A program made the position numbers and the translations under genes. 64,000 nt of DNA. Source: Plasmodiophora brassicae. Lineage: Eukaryota; Endomyxa; Phytomyxea; Plasmodiophorida; Plasmodiophoridae. Every line of letters starts with the position of its first letter. Position 1 is the stretch's first letter. Shown here piece by piece: positions 1 through 9,651 of this stretch. The notes below the pieces were generated by a model. The model was not told the DNA's origin, did no database searches, and saw nothing but the letters and a program-made list of their open reading frames with translations. Where the stretch lies: NCBI GenBank assembly GCA_039704465.1, contig JASFAU010000005.1, positions 248,001-312,000 of the forward strand. Reading direction: 5' to 3'.

Positions 1-350
1 CAAGGTACCTGCTCGATCCTCCGTCTTGTTGATATGCTTTCCTTCCGCCATTGCCTGGATCTTCCCAGCAAGATCTTGCTGAGTAGCAAGTTCTAGACGT
101 CCAGGTATGAACCTAACAGAATTGCCCATGGAACCATTCGCGAAGCCGAACCGTGCAGCAGCAACATGGTCTTGGGGGTGACGCGCTGGCGAGAGTAGTC
201 CAGCAAGATATCCTCAAACTCGACCGCCAAGTGGTCATTGCGCGCCTCGGACTGCAGCAGGTCCTTCAGATGCGTCCCCTGGATCTCGCTGACAGCATGG
301 TCCTCCAGCGCCTTCCAGCCCGGCGTCCCGCTCACCCCCGGGGCCTTCAT
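1..350 (-). CDS. PGI: glucose-6-phosphate isomerase, N-terminal part (cut by window edge)
   Basis: Glycolytic interconversion of glucose-6-phosphate and fructose-6-phosphate, normally cytosolic. Exons 152-350 and 1-92 are joined by a 59-nt GT-AG intron (93-151). The spliced product begins MKAPGVSGTPGWKALEDH and keeps the family N-terminal blocks HLKDLL, ILLDYSRQR and, after the junction, KIQAMAEGKHINKTEDRA. The intron phase (1) agrees on both sides and rebuilds a continuous PGI alignment. Only about the first 95 residues are inside the window; the catalytic core lies beyond position 1. The start at 350 is the first in-frame ATG upstream of the conserved block. The gene diverges from the histidine phosphatase at 626. 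Confidence 0.9.
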
Positions 351-625
351 AGCGCACAGCCTCGACCACCAACCAGACCACAAAAATATTCGCCGCCGTC
401 GATCCGGTTGATGATGGCAGAGACCTCAGAGTCGACGACGGTGCGAGGCACGGAAACCGTCCAGAATATTTCGGATATGAATCCAGGTCGATCTTTCCAG
501 TACATAGCTACAGGCCTGGTGGCGGGGCCGCTGTACCTAATAGTAATGGAAGTCCGGCGAAGTGCTTCTGGCACTGGCGGGGTCTCGCAGGGGACGCGCT
601 GGAGAACGTTGATTTGGGAGGTGGT

Positions 626-1633
626 ATGCCGGTTGCATACGGGGACGACCCCTACGCGGGCCTTCGTTGCTGGAGTGAATCGGACGCGGCGTTCGTCGCA
701 CATCTGGAGGTGCAGGGCAGTGTGTTCGCTGTAGTGCACGACGCCGACAACGCGGTTATCACCGTTGAACTCGCCGACCTGTGCGACATGCGTACCACGA
801 TAAATCGTCCACACACGATCGATGAGGAGATCGGCCTGGCGACTGCATCCGCCATCGTCAGGCACGCCCTGCAACGTCGACTGAACACGTCAGCTCAGGT
901 GACACTGCCCAACAACGACGACGAACACGCCAAACTCGTCGCGCATGTGACCCCAGCGACTTCGCTGAAGGCCAGCGACGTGCGTGACGCTCTTGATGTG
1001 GTCGCGCCGACATACATCCCCGAACCGAGTCTCGTGCGTCGCCCGTTCTACTTCCTGCGGCACGGCCAGACCGATTACAACGAGGAGGGCCGCCTGCAGG
1101 GGCACATCGAGTCCAAGTTGACGGATCTGGGCATCGCACAAGCGAAGCAGGCCGCTACACGCCTGGTTGAACTTGCTCCCGGGTTAGTCTGGCTGGCGTC
1201 GAGCACGTTGAAACGCGCCTGGCGTACGGCGGAGATTGTGCACGACGCGTACCGCTTCCGGTCGGTGACGTTCGAGGACGGCCTGCGGGAGCAGAAGCTC
1301 GGGCGTCTCGAAGGGCGCCTTCGCAGCGAGATCAGCAAACAGGACTACGATATCCTGAAAGGGTTCACGACAGCAACGCAGCAGCATGTGGAAGATGCCG
1401 GGTCGGCGGAATCGTTCCCCCGGTTCCGGAACCGGATCCGGTACACGCTGAACAAGATCCTGGAGGCTGGACGCGGCCAGCCCGGCCTGGTCGTATCGCA
1501 CGGCGGTGTCTTCCGCACCCTGCTTCGCCTCGCCAACCAGGACCGAATCGTCGAGTCGGACAACTGCGCCATCTGGCGATTCGACCCACCGTCTGACCCT
1601 GCACTGCCATGGACCGTCCAGCGGGTGCCCTAA
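626..1633 (+). CDS. histidine phosphatase (phosphoglycerate mutase-like) family protein
   Basis: Single exon, 335 aa. The C-terminal ~200 residues are a branch-1 histidine phosphatase domain: the catalytic LRHGQTDYN (first His nucleophile) at about residue 147, the arginine-bearing ASSTLKRAWRTAE segment, and the second catalytic SHGGVFRTL. The first ~140 residues are an uncharacterised N-terminal region rich in acidic and beta-prone segments, without a recognisable domain or signal peptide. The family includes mutases, fructose-2,6-bisphosphatases and broad phosphatases, and substrate cannot be assigned from sequence alone. The ATG at 626 is chosen as the first ATG in the frame; a GTG-initiated extension to 614 is unlikely in a eukaryote. 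It ends TAA, followed by an AT-rich stretch. Confidence 0.85.
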   Translation: MPVAYGDDPYAGLRCWSESDAAFVAHLEVQGSVFAVVHDADNAVITVELADLCDMRTTINRPHTIDEEIGLATASAIVRHALQRRLNTSAQVTLPNNDDEHAKLVAHVTPATSLKASDVRDALDVVAPTYIPEPSLVRRPFYFLRHGQTDYNEEGRLQGHIESKLTDLGIAQAKQAATRLVELAPGLVWLASSTLKRAWRTAEIVHDAYRFRSVTFEDGLREQKLGRLEGRLRSEISKQDYDILKGFTTATQQHVEDAGSAESFPRFRNRIRYTLNKILEAGRGQPGLVVSHGGVFRTLLRLANQDRIVESDNCAIWRFDPPSDPALPWTVQRVP

Positions 1634-1641
1634 GAAATATA

Positions 1642-1972
1642 ATGACGAGTGCCCCGCTGCGAAGTGCTGAGACTCGACCACATCCTGTGCTGTTCCGTCC
1701 GGTACGAAGAGGTGCCGGTCGTCGAGTTGCTCATGTCTGTCCCGGGGGTGTTCGCTAACGTTGGGGAACGCCTGTCGAAGACCCCGTTTGCGCTGGGTCC
1801 GCCGTTAACCGATGTCCTGACGTCCTTACGGCTGGGCGATAGTCTGGAGTCAACGTCGATTCGTGCAATGCCTTTCCACAAGACGCAACAGGGCCGCGTG
1901 TGTTCCGTACAGGGCCAGATGGTTGAACAGCTGTGGCTGAGAGCGTCCAGGGTTGTTGTTGGCGCGCACTGA
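1642..1972 (+). other. uncharacterised open frame between phosphatase gene and inverted repeat
   Basis: A frame of about 107 codons (from 1649) with protein-like composition (LDHILCCSVRYEEV, LLMSVPGVFANVGERL) runs on the plus strand up to the left arm of the inverted repeat. No ATG start or family was recognised. It could be part of the degraded retroelement, an exon of an unseen gene, or noise. No function is claimed. Confidence 0.2.
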
Positions 1973-1973
1973 C

Positions 1974-2120
1974 CGCCTTTGGAAATCCACGGATGGAGCA
2001 ATCTTGATCCCGATCCATGTTGACTGCCGAAGTCTACGCTTGCGCATCCTCATCATTGGACACAGTGGAAGTGCAGGTCATCGTGCTTCGGAAGTGACGA
2101 AACAGACTATTATGTCACGT
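1974..2120 (+). repeat. left arm of perfect 147-bp inverted repeat
   Basis: Exact reverse complement of 2309-2455. The match ends abruptly on both sides, and no target-site duplication was recognised. Confidence 0.95.
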
Positions 2121-2308
2121 TGCTGAGGCGTTATCTCAGTTGGTACCGCCGACGCCGAAACGGACGCGCACCAAAGGTACCGGATCCAGACGGAAGCAGC
2201 GACGCAGCAACTTGGTATGATGGCAATGAACGCCATTAATGCATGATTTTGCGCTGCGTAGGTGACTTCAGTATAAGTCGCTCTTCCTAGCGTCGGTACA
2301 TTACGTGG

Positions 2309-2455
2309 ACGTGACATAATAGTCTGTTTCGTCACTTCCGAAGCACGATGACCTGCACTTCCACTGTGTCCAATGATGAGGATGCGCAAGCGTAGACTTC
2401 GGCAGTCAACATGGATCGGGATCAAGATTGCTCCATCCGTGGATTTCCAAAGGCG
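2309..2455 (-). repeat. right arm of perfect 147-bp inverted repeat
   Basis: Exact reverse complement of 1974-2120. Outward of this arm the minus-strand frame continues to about 2545 (KPQDAQRLLTREEK), so this arm retains more of the original element than the left one. Confidence 0.95.
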
Positions 2456-2739
2456 ATCAGTGCCATCGAAGAATATACCGTCCTCGATCTTCTCCTCTCG
2501 AGTCAGTAGCCTCTGCGCATCTTGCGGTTTGTACTGGACATGCACATATCGTGGAATTGTTGCTGAACACCCCTATGATTGGCGTTAGTGCAAGCGATGG
2601 GTAGCCTGCAATATGGGCAGCTGGCTGAGTCTACCAGACACATGGCCACTGTCGCGGCATCTGGCGTTATAGTCAGTGAATGCCTTTGTGCATAGATTAG
2701 GGCATGTGGCCCACACTACTACGTCAGCACTTACTTAGT

Positions 2740-3158
2740 TTATTCAATGACAGGCCCGGATCCGGATGCTGTATGTTCCCAAAGAGAGTGCGATGGCACG
2801 TTGTGGTCCGGTGAGTTCAGAATGTCCAGGATAAGCTGGGGAGGGTCCAGACCGAAGTCCTTCGCCCGCTGCCAGCGCTGTTGCCGTGTCAACCCGATAC
2901 ACGGGCCGTACTTCGGGTCCATATCGAACTGCCTTAGCGCGATCTCGGCGTCACTGGCGGACTCCCACCCATGCTGGACGGCGCGATCTGTCACCTCGGG
3001 TCACAGCACGGTCGACGATACACAATCGCACAACCAGTACCTGGCACTGGAACCTGCAGTGGCGGGGCCTGGGCCGCGTCGCACTGCACGCGCTGCTTCG
3101 TGGCCCGTCGCCCGCTGCGCACCTTGCGCTGCCTGCCCGCATTGTCCAACGTGGACAT
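2740..3158 (-). CDS. POLD4: DNA polymerase delta subunit 4 (small accessory subunit)
   Basis: Two exons, 3041-3158 and 2740-2987, with a 53-nt intron, give 121 aa. The C-terminal half carries the POLD4 signature LRQFDMDPKYGPCIGLTRQQ followed by RWQRAKDFGLDPP (human counterpart: LRRFDLAWQYGPCTGITRLQRW). The N-terminus is short and basic (RQRKVRSGRRATKQR), as expected for the PCNA-interacting tail, although a textbook PIP box is not obvious. The phase-1 junction restores one continuous protein. POLD4 stabilises the replicative polymerase delta holoenzyme in the nucleus. It is convergent with nothing close; the next gene lies 290 bp away on the same strand. Confidence 0.9.
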
Positions 3159-3446
3159 GATCAGCAAGCTTCGCCCAGTGTGACTGGATCCCGCACTGCG
3201 CAAGTCGAGGGGCTCCGACGGGCAGCGTTCAGATTCGCTCCGGCTGAGTGTCCTCATTTGTCGGACCTGCGGTTGGCCCTACTAAACTGATCAGCGTCTC
3301 CCGCCTGACCTGAGACACCGGTGTTGTTGCTCAACGCAGGTTTGCAGAGGCGGTGCCGGATAAATCGGACCGTCCATCCGCCTTCCAGGACGTTGGCGAC
3401 GCGCTACTGTAACCTCGTCATTCGTATGGAGACACAGTCGGCGATT

Positions 3447-4425
3447 TCAAAGGTTCATTGAGGGCCACAATGCGGAATCCGTAGGCGAGGCGTCGAGAAG
3501 AACGAGGCCGATATAGACGGACGATCCGACGAAGAACAGGCCCACTAGCGCCCACAGTAGTCCCCATGCTTTGGCCCTGTAACAATCCAAATGTCCGATG
3601 AGCGATTGCATTGAACGAGGTAGTCACGAGACAAACGGACGGGAGGCACGGGTACAACGATGAGCATGTGGACGCATCCGACTGTGCCACCGTGCGTCGA
3701 ATCGTATCGTCGTAGATGTCGTAGATCGAGAACACACAGAGGAACACGCCAAGGAACAGGTTCAGAAGTGGGACGATCCGCAGGATATGGAGAAACGCCA
3801 AGGCAAGCGATCCTCCTAGGATCACGATGAATAGCAGGCTGAGGAAGCGCATGATCCCGTTGCGGGCCTTGGCCAGTGCAACTAGAAGCCCGACCAAGAA
3901 CAGGCAGGATGCAACGTACGACGCAGTCAGATTTGTGCAACTGAGGACAGCGGCGGCTCCCCAGAAGGCACCGCCAATGTACCCGGCCGGGGTAATCAGG
4001 CTACGCCACCCACCTCGGTACTTGGTGACACCACCTTCGTCCAACCCGATCTCCATACCGCTGACCTTGCCGCAGGTCATCCAGCAGGCGATCGCATGGC
4101 ACATTTCGTGAACGAGGACCGCCAGCAGTTTAAACGGGCGCATGATCGTGAACCGCCATAGGACCAGATCGACTACCGCGAACGCGGCAATTCCGCCCAG
4201 GAACAGCCATTGCGATTCCTGGCAACAGCCGGTCAGGGCCCAGTTTGGAGATCCCATGACAGTAACGGCAAAGTGTGTGTGTGTGAGGGTGGGGGAGGGC
4301 GGGTTCGGTCCCGTTCCGGACCAAGGTGGAGGGTGACTCACGCCTATTCTGAATGGGACAGGACGACCAGAGATATCGATTGGGACTGGAACCGCCACAT
4401 TGTAGCGAGGTGACGAGCCAGTCAT
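3447..4425 (-). CDS. M50B-like membrane metalloprotease family protein
   Basis: Three exons (4342-4425, 3656-4218, 3447-3576), 258 aa, four to five TM segments. The zinc-binding HEMCHA motif lies just after the first TM, followed by TCGKVSGMEIGLDEGGVTKY and the glycine-rich AGYIGGAFWGA, all typical of the peptidase M50B-like family. After a conserved YDIYDDTIRRT loop, the last exon adds a final TM (WGLLWALVGLFFVGSSVYIG). Intron 1 (123 nt) has a GTGAGT donor and contains a CA run; intron 2 is 79 nt. Proteolytic activity has not been shown for most family members, so the function is inferred. It probably sits in an internal membrane. Confidence 0.85.
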
Positions 4426-4530
4426 AGGCGATGCGGCCCGTTGTCATCGTTACATCCAGCCACGATTATGCAGGAACTGGTTTAAAATACAACTGGACGA
4501 ATGATTATAATGCAAGATGTGTACGGTCAT

Positions 4531-5046
4531 CTAAACGAAGTGGCCATGAGTACATATCCCAACCCGGGCGATGAGCGCCTTCATCTCAGAACCACGATGT
4601 TCCGTCGGACGACTAAGAGAAACGGATAATGAAGTCCTGAAAATCGTGTTATGGACCTGATGTTGCGCATTCTGATAGTAGAACTGTCTGTCAGGTTTGC
4701 CTAGAACCATCAATACAGAGACTATCAAGGTAAGTTCTACGCCAGAGTGCCCATCATGAAACACGATTTCTAGGGCCTTGTTTGCAGCGTCTATTGGTCA
4801 TCCGATAGGAGAAGGCGCTCTGTAGAAGTTCAACGCGGTGCGATGGTACTAACCTCGACCTCGATGCGCTTCACGCAGCTACATACATACTCAGTAGCCT
4901 CCGCTAGTTCGTATTTTGAGGCGCGAATGCATTTCAACTTCGATGTTGCGAAGAGCGCGCTTGACGGTTATGCGCCCAGTCCACACCTGTAGCTGTACGA
5001 CGTATGTCTTGGGCTGGATGCAAAGTTCACATGACGGCAGCTGCAT
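4531..5046 (-). CDS. uncharacterised small protein, three exons
   Basis: Exons 4987-5046, 4854-4937 and 4531-4776, with introns of 49 and 77 nt, give 129 aa. The frame is conserved across both junctions (all phase 0): MQLPSCELCIQPKTYVVQLQ, then LKCIRASKYELAEATEYVCS, then EALEIVFHDGHSGVELTLIV. It is an alpha/beta-looking protein without TM or signal. I do not recognise the family. The 3' end is uncertain: a possible extra intron after QNAQHQ would change the last ~30 residues. Its ATG lies only 18 bp from that of the divergent ZNHIT2 gene. Confidence 0.6.
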
Positions 5047-5064
5047 CACGCAGTCCGTGGCAGC
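5047..5064. promoter_or_regulatory. 18-bp interval between divergent start codons
   Basis: The ATG of the unknown minus-strand gene (5046) and the ATG of ZNHIT2 (5065) are 18 bp apart. Each 5' UTR must therefore be nearly absent or start inside the other gene. A shared bidirectional promoter is inferred; no TATA box is visible in the interval. Confidence 0.5.
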
Positions 5065-6293
5065 ATGGAGCGCGTCTGCTGCGTCTGCTGTGGCACTGAA
5101 CCGCCGTATGTCTGCCCACGATGTGACCAGCCGTACTGCTCGGTCAAGTGTTACAAGGCGCACGGGACGACGTGTACGGAATCGTTCTTCAAGGAGCAGG
5201 TTGTTCAAGAGATGTCAATCTCCAAGCCACGTCATACGGTGGAGTTGCGAGAGGCACTGCAGCGGAATCAAGACGCATTGGAGGAGGATCAAGACCTTGC
5301 GGACTGGGAGCAGAACTGTGAACGACTGGAGCAGCTGGCTTTGACGGGAGAGCTTGATCAAACGCACCTTACCGATGACCAGGAACGACAGTTCCAGCAA
5401 TGTAAGACGTTTGTGAAAGTGTTTTTTTAGTCAACGCTTACCGTGCATTCGTGTTTCAGACATTGAGAGAGTCGCACGTGGCGAAGTGGAACTGTCACTA
5501 TGGAGGCCCTGGTGGATCTCAGAACACGCAACCGATCCCTGGGTTATCCTGGAGGATTTTTCGCAATGGTCTAAACTGCCTACTCGACGAGGTATCCACA
5601 TTACCGTCCAAATTCAGGTTCTGGAAATGAACTTACCATGGTTACGCTGTAGTTGTTTTCGATGCCACCGAGCAACAGGGCGCATCTGAACCCGTGCGGT
5701 CCGTTCCATCGTTCTCGTCTGTGGCTCGGCCAGGTGTCAGTGCATCCGCGTTCCGATTTGACATGTGCGACATCATTCTGGCTGTAGCCTTCGCCCTTCG
5801 CCATTTCGACGGCGACCTGTCCTGCGACCCAGCTGCGTCTCTGCAGATGATCGTCTCTTTGTCTTCGTTGCTCTCTGAGCAGACATCGCGTCACTATACA
5901 GTCTCCGAGATCGTGTCACGGTTCATGGAAAGGGCTGTACAGGTGTCTGTCGTCCCTGTCTGTCTGGTTGCCGTCTACGACGCGCTTGCAATCGTTAACG
6001 TTCGCATGTGCGTCCGACTGATGGGTGAATTTCTGGGTCTGTTCCCGATTCTACCGCCAGTCAAGTCGCGTCGCGTATCGTCGGAACGAGAACGTATTCG
6101 CCGCAAGGCGAGCTTTTTCGCCGCTGCCGTGCAGGACCTGTCCACAAGTGACCTCGATGACGTTAGCGCCGCTCTTGAGGAGCAGTGGCGGTCTCGCTGT
6201 CAGGACGTTATGGACAACGTCATCGTCGACGACGAAAGGAGACGTGTTGTCACTTCGCAAATGTCGCCGTTCAACATATCATCGCAACAATAG
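5065..6293 (+). CDS. ZNHIT2: HIT-type zinc finger protein, ZNHIT2-like
   Basis: Exons 5065-5401, 5460-5591 and 5653-6293, 369 aa. The N-terminal HIT zinc finger has the Cys/His order CCVC-CGTEPPYVCPRC-QPYCSVKCYKAHG-TC. The second exon carries the family LWRPWW block and the last exon a helical domain (DMCDIILAVAFALRHFDGDL) like the C-terminal domain of ZNHIT2. ZNHIT2 proteins act with the R2TP/HSP90 chaperone system, including in U5 snRNP assembly. Introns are 58 and 61 nt. An alternative donor after VQIQ in exon 2 would also keep frame, but the chosen one gives an intron size like its neighbours. Confidence 0.85.
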
Positions 6294-6378
6294 CACCTAA
6301 ACATCATGATTTAAGCGTCACTCCTTCTTCACGTTTGGGTTGGGTCCTGATTTTGGTGGATCCAACAACTGTGGTGTA

Positions 6379-6815
6379 TCAAGGCAATGCGATGATCGGT
6401 CTCCAACGCCGATGAGTTTCATCAATATATGTATCGTGGACAATATCAAGGTTCGGGCAATCAGCCCTATAAGGACGACTTAGCCTGCCAGGCCTGCAAG
6501 AGGGCGTGTAAGTTCACTGGTGACGAAGACACGCGTGCCATACAGCATAATTAGGTTCGTAGATGAACGACGACGAGCCAAAGAACATGATATCGATCAA
6601 GAGCAACATGAAAATGAAGATTGCAATCGTCGACCACCCGATCCAGAACGACATGTCCCTGCACAACAACCCACGGGCTGTATAACTGCTCACGTTCCAC
6701 CGACGAACCGGCCAGCGTACGAGATTCGCGCCGATATGGCCAGTACGGCAACGCCGATCAGCAGCAGCAGGAGCAGCCGACGGCGATAATTGAACCACGA
6801 CGCCATCGTTGCCAT
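6379..6815 (-). CDS. small two-TM membrane protein, unknown function
   Basis: Exons 6694-6815, 6533-6658 and 6379-6493 join in frame across two very short introns (35 and 39 nt) into 120 aa. Residues ~9-27 (LLLLLLIGVAVLAISA) and ~48-70 (IAIFIFMLLLIDIMFFG) are membrane segments. The C-terminal tail is hydrophilic (CPNLDIVHDTYIDETHRRW). Basic residues (NYRRR) before TM1 suggest that end is cytosolic. No family recognised. The third exon could be questioned, but it stays open with protein-like composition and ends in TGA. Confidence 0.55.
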
Positions 6816-6984
6816 CGGGGCCCACGACAAATAATCGCAACTTTGCCGTGCACAAACGAACTCCGTCCCCTCCACCCTGTCTCGCCCCGGCAATCTTTGG
6901 TCGTTCCGACCAGCGGGAAGGTACTGACGGCCAGCATTAAGGGCGCTGAGCAAGGCTCGGATAATTGCTAATGAGCTGTTCATT

Positions 6985-8584
6985 CTATTTGCGTGAAGTC
7001 TTACGACGAGCGTCGACAAGGTCCCGTAGTCTACGAATCTCACTCTGTGGAAGAGACGCACTGCTGCCAGCGTCAGTGGGCGGTAATGCTGCAGGGGCAG
7101 GAGGATCTTGTTCATCGTCGGAGTCATAGTTGCTTACTAGGCGGCGACACGAGGACGGGTCATGGACAACGCCGGTCTTCTTGAGGTATTCATAGTAGGG
7201 GTTGAGGTTATCGTCTGCGAGGAGGAACCGAAACTTGGGATTGTGATCCTGGGGCACCGATATCAGAATCATGCGGCGCTTCAGCGCATACAGCAAGGAC
7301 CTGCCGGATTTTCAGCAACACTTCAGCCTGCGGTACATTGGTCCTCGCGAACTTCGCAGTCTTCTCAATGAGGGAATGAACCTCGAGGCTTTCGGGCTGG
7401 CCATCGATAATGAATACGTAGGATGCCTACAGTGCCGCGATACGTACAAGTGTCGTGATATGACTCGGGACGATGAACGACGGGCGAAAGCGTTCCGAGT
7501 TTGTCGCTCGATGTTCCTCCCTGATGCACACGTGTTGCACAGGCGGTCTGCACTGTGCAAGTGTACGTTCTGACACAGTCTGCCTCCGCTTGAATGCTCG
7601 CATCGCATAACCGAACCCTTGGTTGACTTCTTGCCTAGCACCTGCAACGTAGGTTCAGAATCGAGGCAGCTGGTTACCAACCCAGGGTCTGCACACGTTT
7701 GTGGATAAGCAAGTCGATGTATCTTTCGGTTTGCAGTTGATCGATGTCCGCCTCTGTCATGACAATATCCCCAGGACCGTCCTGCACATAGATGCTTTCC
7801 TCTTCGGAATCGGCAGGAACCCTCGGCCGGTCAGCTTTGAAACGGTCAGTGGCGACCAGGACGGACGTATCCAGTAGATGTCTGGCATCATATCTATCCG
7901 CCAGCTCCTCGTCATTGCCTGCTTGACGTTCAGTGTTTACCGACCGTGTAACGATAACGCAGGCGACAGCTTGAACGAATCAGCGTCATCCGTCGGAGGC
8001 ACCAATCGCACCGGGCGGCCGACGACACAGAACCCGTCACGAACCTGCTCGTCAACGACCACGACGTCAACGTCGTCGTCGCTGGCATGGCCTTCTGCAC
8101 CAACTCGCCGGATGCCGCTGGCCATCAGACGCCATGCGCCACGCAGTGCCCAACAGCAACAGTACTGGGCTTCCGAAATGGAGCGCACGCGACCGGCCGG
8201 CTTCCTGCTGTCAACAGAAGGTCCCGATGATGTGTACAGTTCCGCTTTTGGTTGGACTTTACTTTCGACGTACAGGCTTAGCCTCTCGGCTACCCGTTCC
8301 AGTTCGCGATTCGTTTGAGCCGACTTGGATCGCTGTCGGTGCCGAGCAGATTCCACATACGAAGACGTCACGTCGCTAAACGATATGGCGGTAATCGAGC
8401 GTAGCGTCTGTTTGTCGGATTCGAAGTCGTCGTTGCACGACACGGAATCGTCGCAGGTGGGCCAGGGTTCCAAACACGTAACCACCTGGGCATTGACGGT
8501 ATCCCTTCGGATCAGCAACGCTCTCTCGATGGCGACGTCCGCTAACGTGTCCGTCAACAGGTCTTTGAAATAACTGAACACCAT
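6985..8584 (-). CDS. SFSWAP: SFSWAP/SWAP-type splicing regulator (DRY_EERY + SURP domains)
   Basis: Resolved exons: 7682-7918, 7448-7641, 7301-7396, 6985-7248 (introns 40, 51, 52 nt, all phase-consistent). They give an RYDARHLL block, then DIDQLQTERYIDLLIH (the EERY-like part of the SWAP N-terminal domain). These are followed by VPSHITTLPESLEVHSLIEK and DHNPKFRFLLADDNLNPYYE, a SURP RNA-splicing module as in Drosophila su(w[a]) and human SFSWAP. The tail is acidic then basic. The 5' part is unresolved: an open frame of 215 codons (7937-8584, starting MVFSYFKDLLTDTLADVA) may hold the first exon(s), since its start resembles the VFGYACKLF block. An earlier reading with a 21-nt intron was discarded in favour of a 51-nt one. 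A nuclear pre-mRNA splicing role is inferred from the family. Confidence 0.75.
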
Positions 8585-8618
8585 GCTATGTTGTCCTGGC
8601 CATTTGACAGGTTACCCA

Positions 8619-9582
8619 TCAATTTGGCAGCAACATCGTGGTAAGCATACCAGCTATCCAGTCCCCATGAGGGATCGCTCTCCTGAGGGGGGCACTCTCA
8701 GGACGAACAGCGACTTCGTACAATGCCAAGCAGAGTAAGGTGGGCCTAGACATGGCGTTCGACATGAAGCGCACGGCAGAGAGCATCAAGCCCAGCCAGG
8801 TATCGACAGGGTGGATTTCGATGCCGATCGTAACGTGCAGCGATATCGTGTCAGTTGTCCCGGTGCTGGCCTCGTGAACGACACCTGCCGGAATGTACAG
8901 CACGTCACCAGGTGACAGAGTCAGGTCCAGAGCGCGTTCCTTCGTCAAACTGGACGAAGATGGCTTCACAATCATCTCCGGAAATGGTAGACGGACGCTG
9001 GGGAAGTCTGGGTACAAACGCCAATGTTTCATGCCTTCAAGCTGGATCACGATCACTAACGAAAGTCGACAATTTAGCTATCTGTCTGACCCCATCAGAC
9101 TGTCATACGACCTTCCATCCAATCCTGGTGTGCCTCGAACCCTTGGGCCAGCTTTGGCGTCAGGTACAGGTTGGCGTTTATCGGGAACGACGCAATCGTA
9201 CGGCGCACGAGTTCACAAATAGACGCGATGGAGCGCCATCGTCGATGAGCCCGGTTCACAATCAGCGTGAATCCTGACCATAAGGCCATACGTTAACGCA
9301 GTTCAAATGAGGATGCGTATGCTGAGACGGAAACCGACCGCCCAACGAGAATGCCTTGTAGATGGATGTGAAGTCGGGTACAGGAATCGGAAGCATTGTT
9401 GACCAGTATTCGCCGTCTTTCAGTCGAGTACGACGGCTCATCAGGAAATCGACGCCGCTGACCATGTCGGTATCCACGCCGGCCAGCACATCGCTGCCAG
9501 ATTCATCACCTGCGTGGCAGATTGCTCCTGATGAAACATCTTCAGGCCTCAGCGCCACACTGACGCTGAGGAACGCCTCCAT
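8619..9582 (-). CDS. JmjC/cupin 2-oxoglutarate oxygenase (RIOX/ribosomal oxygenase-like)
   Basis: Exons 9339-9582, 9112-9273 and 8619-9055, 280 aa. After splicing, the iron-binding HxD appears in GFEAHQDWME and is followed by VIVIQLEGMKHWRLYP. The PGDVLYIPAGVVHEA strand and the second metal ligand in SLHVTI complete a JmjC cupin like the NO66/MINA ribosomal oxygenases. These use 2-oxoglutarate, O2 and Fe(II) to hydroxylate histidines of ribosomal proteins. The upstream block DYLMSRRTRL..YWSTMLP-like and the LNANLYLTP strand also fit. Introns are 65 and 56 nt. The C-terminal winged-helix region of NO66 seems shortened. The start could lie further upstream in an unseen exon. Confidence 0.8.
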
Positions 9583-9651
9583 TTCTGATGTCTGAAGCAA
9601 AGTCGTTTCCCAATGGGATCCATCAGATCTCTACGGGACACGCGTTTAGAC

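Larger units (their letters stand above)
1974..2455. mobile_element. rearranged Ty3/gypsy-type retroelement remnant (integrase zinc-finger fragment, inverted)
   Basis: Two arms, 1974-2120 and 2309-2455, are perfect 147-bp reverse complements separated by 188 bp. Read inward from the left on the plus strand, and from the right on the minus strand, each arm encodes the same piece: DRLWKSTDGAILIPIHVD then LRLRILIIGHSGSAGHRASE. This matches the H2C2 zinc-binding head of LTR-retrotransposon integrases (the L-R-x-L..H-x-x-x-x-x-GH pattern). Only this fragment is present; no reverse transcriptase, RNase H or LTRs were seen. The minus-strand frame continues through the spacer to about 2078. The tail-to-tail identity suggests a recent inverted duplication or nested insertion. 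Confidence 0.7.

Noticed and set aside
1974..2455. Calling the inverted repeat a complete MITE or DNA transposon
   Set aside because: No target-site duplication was recognised, and the arms encode an integrase zinc-finger fragment characteristic of LTR retroelements.
7427..7447. A 21-nt intron in the SFSWAP gene
   Set aside because: A 51-nt intron from the same GTACGT donor to a later AG (7397-7447) is also in phase and removes residues absent from the SURP family, so the tiny intron is unnecessary.
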